Source of the DNA: Liolophura sinensis
Lineage: Eukaryota > Mollusca > Polyplacophora > Chitonida > Chitonidae
DNA length: 64,000 nucleotides
Direction: 5' to 3'
NCBI RefSeq assembly: GCF_032854445.1
Contig: NC_088298.1
Coordinates: 20,299,295-20,363,294 of the forward strand
This document shows, piece after piece, positions 30,401-39,400 of this stretch. Each line of letters begins with the position of its first letter. Within the stretch, counting starts at the first letter, position 1. The notes below the pieces were generated by a model. That model had not been told where the DNA came from. It was given only the letters and a program-made list of their open reading frames with translations, and searched no databases. Both the position numbers and the translations under genes were made by a program.

Positions 30401-33400
30401 CAGCATGGGCTCACCCTGCCACAAGAAGACACAGTATATGTACAAACACATAATGACTCCTCATCATGTCCTATGACTGAAAACTTGTTAAGTATGATTT
30501 TAAACCCGAGGTGTTCATTCATTCGTTCATTCATTCATTCATTCAAAATGTGGTCAACTGACCTTGTCTATGTTTGTATTCATCAGAGTGAACCGATTTA
30601 TGTTCCGATCAAAGTGGAGAAGACGAGTGGTACAGAGTCTGAAGATGGCTCAGGTAAAATAAAGGCAGATCCAAGAGTACTGTTAATAACCTAAAATTTG
30701 GCCAAAAAGTTAAAAAATTTTTACAGGCTACTAACAACCTTAATACATTATTTTGTGTTTTGAAAGTTACATTTTCCAGTAGGATTTGACTCTACCTCGT
30801 AAACAAATATGAAAACAACTTTCTAAGATCAACAGAATCCTCGGAATCTGGCAAAATGTTTGACTTAGTCATGGGTGAAATTTCAGGGGTTTGTTGCGGT
30901 AAATATTCAGGTGATGATAGATTGCACAAAGTGTGTCTTCGGTGTGATACTTCAGTGGCAACAGCTGCCCAGTGACTGGCACTGCCACTGGAAGACATAG
31001 TATACAGACAGACTTCTTATGTCTCGTCGTCATGTGGCTGAAAAATTGTTAACTAAGATGTTAAATCCCAACCCTACATACATACATACATACATACATA
31101 TATACATAAACCACATACATACGTACATAAACCACATATATACATACATACGTACAGGCAAACAAACATACAAACAAACAGTCTGAGCCAGGAGTAAAGT
31201 TGAAACCAGCCAGAAGCTGAACCAAGAGTATAGCTTCCAGGGCTGATACTTTCAAAGAAAAGGCTAACCCAAAAGTTAAAAGTCAAGTTGACTCTGCAAA
31301 TTAATTTACAGAAGTGTAAATATTAAGTTTCATAGCATTTCACAATACAGAAATTCAAACATTTAAGTATAAAAATAATATCAACCTGCAGAAGCATTAA
31401 GTATATTAGTGTTTCTCTTTGTTTCAGTGGAGGACAGTAGATCAGTGCGATTCAGCAACCTGTCCGAAGTCCGTCAGTGTCCAGGTGTGTTGTCTTGTTA
31501 TAATCAGTCTTTGAGTAAATATAAAGCCTTTCCAGCAGGTGCCAAGCCTCAGTTTCGCATTCCGTCAGTGTTTTCTTATAAACAGTTGAGGGGCAGTTGA
31601 GGCAGAACCTTCTCGCCCAGGTGGTGGCTGTGAGTTCAAGCCCAGCTCATCCAGGCTTCTTCTAGCTCCTGCTGTCTGCCAAGGTGACACACCAACCTGC
31701 TGATGGTCATGGGTTTCTTCCCACTATAACGCTGGCTGCCATTGTATAGTGAAATATTCTGGAGTGTGGCATAAGCACAAATCAGATAAATCAGTAAATA
31801 TAAATAGTTGATGCTTCAATGATTATGATCAAATGTAATCAACAGTTTTATGTTACTTCATGTGTAACGTGGCTGAGGATTAATTTGATGCTTCAATGAT
31901 TATGATCAAATGTAATCAACAGTTTTATGTTACTTCATGTGTAACGTGGCTTAGGATTTATTTGATGCTTCAATGATTATGATCAAATGTAATCAACAGT
32001 TTTATGTTACTTCATGTGTAACGTGGCTGAGGATTAATTTGATGCTTCAATGATTATGATCAAATGTAATCAACAGTTTTATGTTACTTCATGTGTAACG
32101 TGGCTGAGGATTAATTTGATGCTTCAATGATTATGATCAAATGTAATCAACAGTTTTATGTTACTTCATGTGTAACGTGGCTTAGGATTAATTTGATGCT
32201 TCAATGATTATGATCAAATGTAATGAACAGTTTTATGTTACTTCATGTGTAACGTGGCTTAGGATTAATTTGATGCTTCAATGATTATGATCAAATGTAA
32301 TCAACAGTTTTATGTTACTTCATGTGTAACGTGGCTTAGGATTAATTTGGTGAAATGTTTCAGTGAAATATGTTCATGTGTGCGTTGACATATTGGCTAA
32401 AGTTGCTATGTTGTAGAGGAGTTGGTTCAAAACTGACCTTGGGAAGGAAATTTGCAGATACCCTGCTCTCAGTGCTTACGGGGCCTTGGTGACAAAAAGT
32501 AGCCAATGAGGATCATTTACGCTTTTTTGCCCAGTTTAAAATTTGTTGAAGATAACTTGCCTTTCACACAATTGTTGTGTGCATATCTGTACATTGCATA
32601 TAGGAAAGTGTGTCAGTATCTTGCCAAAGGTGGTTGGTTTTCTCCCAGGCTCTCAGGTTTCCTCCACACATAATATTGACCGCTGTTGTGTAAGTGAAAA
32701 ATTCTTGAGTATAAAATTAAGCAACGTTCAGATTTCAATAGATTGTAAAAGGCAATTCTGTGGGTTTTGTATGTTGCAGACAAATTTGCGGAGGATGCGT
32801 TGATAGCACGACTGTCCTACACTGCGTCTTTACGGGCAGAGGAAGCTAGATTTAGATCGCTAAGCAAACTCAGCGTCAAGGAGGTTGCCAAGCTCAGCTT
32901 TATCTTCTGTATATTGGTAAAAACATTTGCTGTTTTCGTTTCTTTCTTCAGTGGTGCAAAGTTCTATATACACTTCCATAAATATCCAAGGAATTGCTCT
33001 GGCTTGGTTGGTGCTGACTGTTTTTCACCTCCTTTCTATGGAGTGAAAATTTGAAGTCAAATTATATTATTATTATTTACTTTTTTAAAAGTTGAGGACC
33101 TTTGTAAGTAGTTAATTTTGACTCTTGTCTCTACAGGTCAGGTGTTCAAATCCATCACTGGCAGGTTCAGCTAGAGTGTATTGAATTTTTTTATTTCCCC
33201 ACTCCCACTGTTTGTAGGACCTTGGTGACAGTAAGAGGGTCATTTGCATTGTCCTACATATGCTAATAGTCACTTGTCTTTCGTCATTTATGACCTGGAA
33301 GTTTGCATGTCACACATGAGCATGATGGGAAACTTTGTCAATAATTCTCAGAGGCCTTAGGTATTAAACCAGACAATAAGGTTTCTTCCATAATGATAGT

Positions 33401-36400
33401 AGTGACTGCTATGGTACATGTATCAGGGAAAAATGCTAGAAGAAGTTGATTTCCATAAACATCTGCCGTTTAATAACAATCAAATAAGAAAGTTTTTTAA
33501 CCAGATTTCCCAGAAAAAATTGCCATTATTCACATTGTTCTTTCTCCAGTGGTTTTTCGCAAACCTTGCCTACCAGGAGGCGCTTCACGATTCCCAGGCG
33601 GGCATGGTCAATGTGCTTTCATCCACGTCAGGGTTTTTTACGCTTATCCTGGCAGCCATTTACCCAACATCCAATGCGGACAAATTCACATTGTCCAAGC
33701 TGGTAGCAGTGTTGGTTAGGTAAGCATACACAACCTAAAGTTTGTTATGTAACAGTGTACTTTCAGAAGCACATAAAGGCCTTGAAATGGTACTCTGATG
33801 TCAGTGCTGAAGTCTCTCTGATAAAGAAATTAATCATACCGATAACTTCACAAAAAACTTCAGAAAGTGGGCGAAGAAGTAAATCGAACTTCACAAAAAA
33901 AAGAAATCCTAGATGGCCCCAAAAGGTGGACAAAGGAGTGAGTCAGACTACACAGAAAAACTCTTTAAATGGTTCCAAAAGATGGACAAAGGAGTGAGTC
34001 AGACTACACAGAAAAACTGTGGTTCCAAAAGGTGGATGAATCCAATCAGAATGAAGCATAATGTGTGGACAATTGCTTAACTTCAGGTGATCTACAGAAT
34101 TTGGTGTTCATTTGTGTTCATGCTTTAGTATGTTTTTAATCCCACACTTCCAGAACTCCGGAGACCTGGGATCAAACCCAGGTCGGGTCATACCAAAGAC
34201 TTTGAAAATGGCATTTGTCGCTGCTTCTCTTGGCGCTCAGCACTTGAGAGATTAGAGCAAGGAGGTAGGGCTGTTTGGCCCTGTGTCAGTATAATGTTAC
34301 TGGGTAGGGTGTCATGTCTGGTGTCCTCAGCATGATACTTCAGTGTGGCAGGACTTTGGCTGCATGGGCTTGCCCTGCCACAAGAAGACACAGTATATGT
34401 ACAAACACCTAATGACTCCTTCTCGTCATATGACTGAAACATTGTAACATATTACCTTGCATCCCAGGCATTCATTCACTCGTTCCCACGCTTCCATGCA
34501 CGGTCTTCTCGCACCATAGTGCTGGCAGCTGTAAATATTCTTAAGTACAGCGTAAAACGACAATCAATACTTGCACATGTAAATAACAAGCAGATATATA
34601 ATCCACATACCAGCTGCAGTGTGCTTCTGGATTATCTCCCTTGTCTCACGACAGCAGCTGGGACATTATGCAAGATTACTTTTTGAGATGTAAAACTGAA
34701 ACCCCATGGGACCTCGTCTATTAAAGTAGGCCAGTGAACCCCTATATGAGTTACGTTACGAAAATGGCCAGCGTTTTCTTGGGGACAGAATGTATAAAAA
34801 GATGACATCAGTCATTGAGAGTTGTAGAAATGCTGAGGTTCCACCTGACCTCAGCTGAGATCAAGGGAGTTCATTCAGTGCGTCCCTGTTTAATGCAGTA
34901 ATCAATAGCTCTCTCTCTCTCTGTCTCAACAGTATTGCAGGAGTCATTCTGGTCAGTCTATCAGACAAGCAGTTCAGTGAGCTGGATATCCCCGTGGGCG
35001 CTCTCTGGGCGCTGCTAGGGGCCATGTTGTACGCGTTTTACTTGGTTGTTCTCAGGAGGAAGGTCGACCATGAAGACAAGATTGATATACCTATGTTTTT
35101 TGGTAAGATTGATATACCTATGTATTTTGTTAAGATTGATATACCTTTGTATTTTGATAAGATTGATATACCCATGTATTTTGTTAAGATTGATATACCT
35201 GTGTATTTTGGTAAGATTGATAAAAGATTGATATACCCATGTATTTTGGTAAGATTAAGATTGATATACCTATGTATTTTGGTAAGATTGATATATGTTT
35301 TTTGATAAGATTGATATACCTAAGTTAATTTGTGATTTATTTGATTGGTGTTTTATGCCATACCCAAGAATATTTCACTTATATGATGGTGGCCAATAGA
35401 ACACCAATCAAATAAATAAAAAAATAAAGTCTGACAAGCCCCTCTGTGTTACAAGTCTTTGAAATTGCTCCACCAGATCTGACATCTTTTTTTTTTTCCT
35501 TTTGCTGCAGGTTTTGTAGGCTTGTTCAATGCCTTGCTAATCTGGCCAGGCTTTTTGATTCTCCACTACACGAAGACCGAAGAGTTCCAGTGGCCTAGCA
35601 AGCAACAGTGGCTTTACGTCTGTGTCAATGGCATGGTGGGAATGGTCGTGTCAGAATTACTCTGGGTCTGGTGAGTCAGACACGACTACTGTAAATGGTC
35701 AACCTTTTTTGACCACTAAAGCTCTGTTTTCTGTGGAATATATGATTACAGTTATTATGGAAGTGATGCTGAAATGATCTGTTTTTGTCACTAAATCTGC
35801 AAGCTTCAATAGATTATTTCTCTGCAGCTCATACACGTCCTCTGAGAATGTTGTGAAAATATTTGTCACAGAGGAGGATGAAAATGTTGAAGAATTATAG
35901 TCTTTATAGATATTTACAAGTGCTGCCTTGAAGTTGCCTTAAAATTAAACAATAAATAGATCAAAAAAATTCTTACACGAGTGTACGATTTAGAAGAAAA
36001 GAAATTCTCAGATAATTTATACTGACATATGAGAACTTGAGCTAAAGTTTGGTAAATATAGAATATTTTATTTGATTAATGAATATGGATTTTGTGCCAA
36101 AAATCTAATAGCAGTGAATTTTAATTTTTAACATTTTATTGCAAGGCTCGAGGGACAGAACCGTTAGGGCCTCATCTGAATTACCTCCCTTGTTACATAA
36201 CTGGAGCTATAACAATGCAAGATTAGTTTTTGATGCATGAAATTAAGGGAAGTGGGACCTTGCCAAGTGAAGTATGCCCATGGAGTATGAATTTATTTAT
36301 TTATCTGATTGGTGTTTTACACCGTAATCAAGAGTATTTCACTTATACAACGGCAGCCAGCATTATGGTGGAAGGAAACCGGGTAGAGCCCGGGGGAAAC

Positions 36401-39400
36401 CCACAATCATCCGCAGGTTGCTGCAGACCTACCCACTTACGGCCGGAAAGGAAGCCAGCGTGAGCTGGACTTGAACTCACAGCCACCGCATTGGTGAGTG
36501 ACTCCTTGGTCATTACGCTGCGCTAATGCGCTAACCAACTGAGCCACGGAGGCCCCCATGGAGTATGTAGGTTATGTCACAATAGCTAATGGCAACTAAA
36601 GGATAGGCAACATACTACAAAACAAAAAACAAAAAAATACATGACATAAGCCATTGAGAGTCACAGATTTTAAAATAATAAAGTCTATGTTTTCAGCTTA
36701 GGTATAATATACATACTTGACAGAATTCTCCGAAGATATATCTGTTCTACATGTACAGCCACAAGGACAAGCAATAGGCAGTTTTTCCAGATGGTACATT
36801 TGTAGGCTGAGAGCTACATGTATCAAGGCAATCAGTGGGGACATTTCGGACGTGCGCTGGGTACACTCAGATATTTTGTCCTTTTTTCTTGAACAAATAA
36901 CTGTATGTAAAAGGCCTTGTGTTGTTGTTTAGGACTTCAGCAGGGAACATACGCATTATATAATATTTTCCCTATGCGCTAAATTATGATAAGTCTGAAG
37001 ATATTAGAACGTCGTGAGTTTCCAGGCATAACCCTGTATAGAAATTTTACCTCCAGGCCCTGAAGAGTTCAAGATCCAGCCACATGTACGCATACATGTC
37101 TAATTTGTGTGTTTCAGCTGATAATGTTGGTGCCCATGTAGGTGTATTAACACTCTAATTAGTTTCTCACTTAGAAAGAAAAATAATAGTCAACAAGGTT
37201 GTTCCAGAGTTTCCTTCCCTTTATATGAGATATGTTGTGTTAACATCTTGACTGGGCGTGAGTGAGGGAACTTGCTATTCAGCCATTGAAATTTCGTGTA
37301 CTGTATTTTTTTATTTATTTATTTATTTATTTGATTGGAGTTTTAAGCTCTACCAAAGAACCTGCGGGTGGTCGTGGGTTCCACCCTGGCTCTCCCCGGT
37401 TTCCACCCACCATAATGCTAGCTGTCGTGTAAGTGAAATACTCTTGAGTACGGCATAAAACACAAATCAAACAAATAAATGAATCTACCAAAGAATATTT
37501 CACTTATGTGATGGCGGCCATCATTATGGTGGGAGGATACCGAGCAGAGACAGGCAGGCTGCTGGCAGAACTTCCCAAGTACGACCGGAGAGGAAAACAT
37601 AAGCTGGGCTTGAACTGACATCAGCTGCATTGGCAAAAGAGATTCTGCAAGTTCATTGTTTTGCGCGTGCACATAAACCACTAGGCTCCAAAACTTGATG
37701 TATCAATCAGATGTATTATGGTTTATGTTTCAGGGGCTGTTTTCTGACCACGTCACTTGTTGCCACTTTGGGGCTAAGCTTAACCATTCCTCTCAATATG
37801 GCCGCTGATGTTTTCATGAAGAATGTAAGTTTACTGTCAATCCTGGGTTGAGTCACACCTAAGACCTTGAAGGAGGAAGTTATATCTTTCTCGCCTGGCA
37901 TTCAGCATGAAGGGGGATAGTGCGACGACTGGTTGACCGGTATCAGCATAATGGCTTGGGCAGGGTGGCTTACTTGCCTTCATTAAGGTGTCTCAGTGAA
38001 GCAGCACTAGATAAAAGAGCGGTGGAAATCCGTCCTGCAACAAGGAGGCACATTACATGCACTCTAAGGATTGCTTCGTTGTCATTTGACTGAAAAATTG
38101 TTAAGTACCATGTTAAACCCCAAGCACTCACTCACTAAGTTTACTGTCAACATTTTCAATATGTGGGTTTTTGGAAAATGACCTATAGTCACATGATCTG
38201 TTTTCGTTCTGGAGGGCCTAAGGAAACTACCTGGCCTTGGACAGGAAGTTTGATTCTCACTGTGTGTGACAGTTAGTGGTCAGTGACTCTAATCTGGCAG
38301 TTGGCACAGCCTAGGGTTTTTCAAAGACCACTTGTCTACCACCAGTATGGTGTGTATATCTGTATGTCACATGTGGCTAAGCTTGTCACTGACTGACCAA
38401 GGGCATTCTTCATCCATGGAACTGACCAGTATTGTAATCAAGACACATTCTTAAGGATGGCGTTAAACAACCATTAAATATGTAAATACAGAAACCTTGC
38501 AGCATTTTAGAAATTAGTTAATTATGAATAATTTCTCAAACGTGTTTGTTCAGTGAAATTATTTATTTTGGGTTTAGAGGCTCAGAGTTTTGTCATCCTA
38601 AAACATTAAAAAGTTCACAGCTTTGGTTATTGCATAGACGTCAAGTTACTAGGAAACGCCTTGCATGTTAAATCTTAGGCAGAATGGCTGGTTTTCGACT
38701 CTGTTGCCAAAGTTTAGGGCACAGAAAATCATCAAACCTTTTGTGAGCAAGCTAAGATTAGAGGGTCACGGATAATTATGACCATTTCAAACCTGAAAAT
38801 TATAATACTTTTAATCGTCGTGTGAAGATGAATTCGAGAAGTTAAATTACCTTCTTCTTGTTGTTGTTGCACAGGTTGCCCACTCGTGGATGTTTTACGT
38901 AGGCAGTGTTCCTATTTTCCTGTCATTTTTTGCCGTGAGCTTCTTATCACATTTTGATGGATGGGACCCTGTGTTGTTAGCGCTGAAAAAACTGCTACAT
39001 TGTGTTTGTCGTCTGGTAACTTTACCCAGGTGAGTAAACCAGTCATATCCACACGACTGAAATTCCCAACAAAAAACTGCTACATCGTGATTGTCGTCTA
39101 GAAACTTTACCCAGGTGAGTAAATCAGTCATATCCACACGACTGAAATTCCTCAACAATAAACTGCTACATCGTGATTGTCGTCTAGAAACTTTACCCAG
39201 GTGAGTAAACCAGTCATATCCACACGACTGAAATTCCTCAACAAAAAACTGCTACATCGTGATTGTCGTCTAGAAACTTTACCCAGGTGAGTAAAGCAGT
39301 CATATCCACACGACTGAAATTCCTCAACAAAAAACTGCTACATCGTGATTGTCGTCTAGAAACTTTACCCAGGTGAGTAAACCAGTCATATCCACACGAC

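Larger units (their letters stand above)
23753..30886 (+). repeat. Duplicated block, copy 2 (probable haplotype copy)
   Basis: Starts directly at the gap and runs collinear with 16326-23552, ending at the base homologous to the last base before the gap (GTGAAATTTCAG). The unique sequence of the gene continues from here. Confidence 0.93.

Noticed and set aside
16326-30886. True tandem duplication of the first SLC35F5 exons
   Set aside because: The copies meet precisely at an assembly gap and coding changes are silent, so haplotype retention is the simpler explanation.
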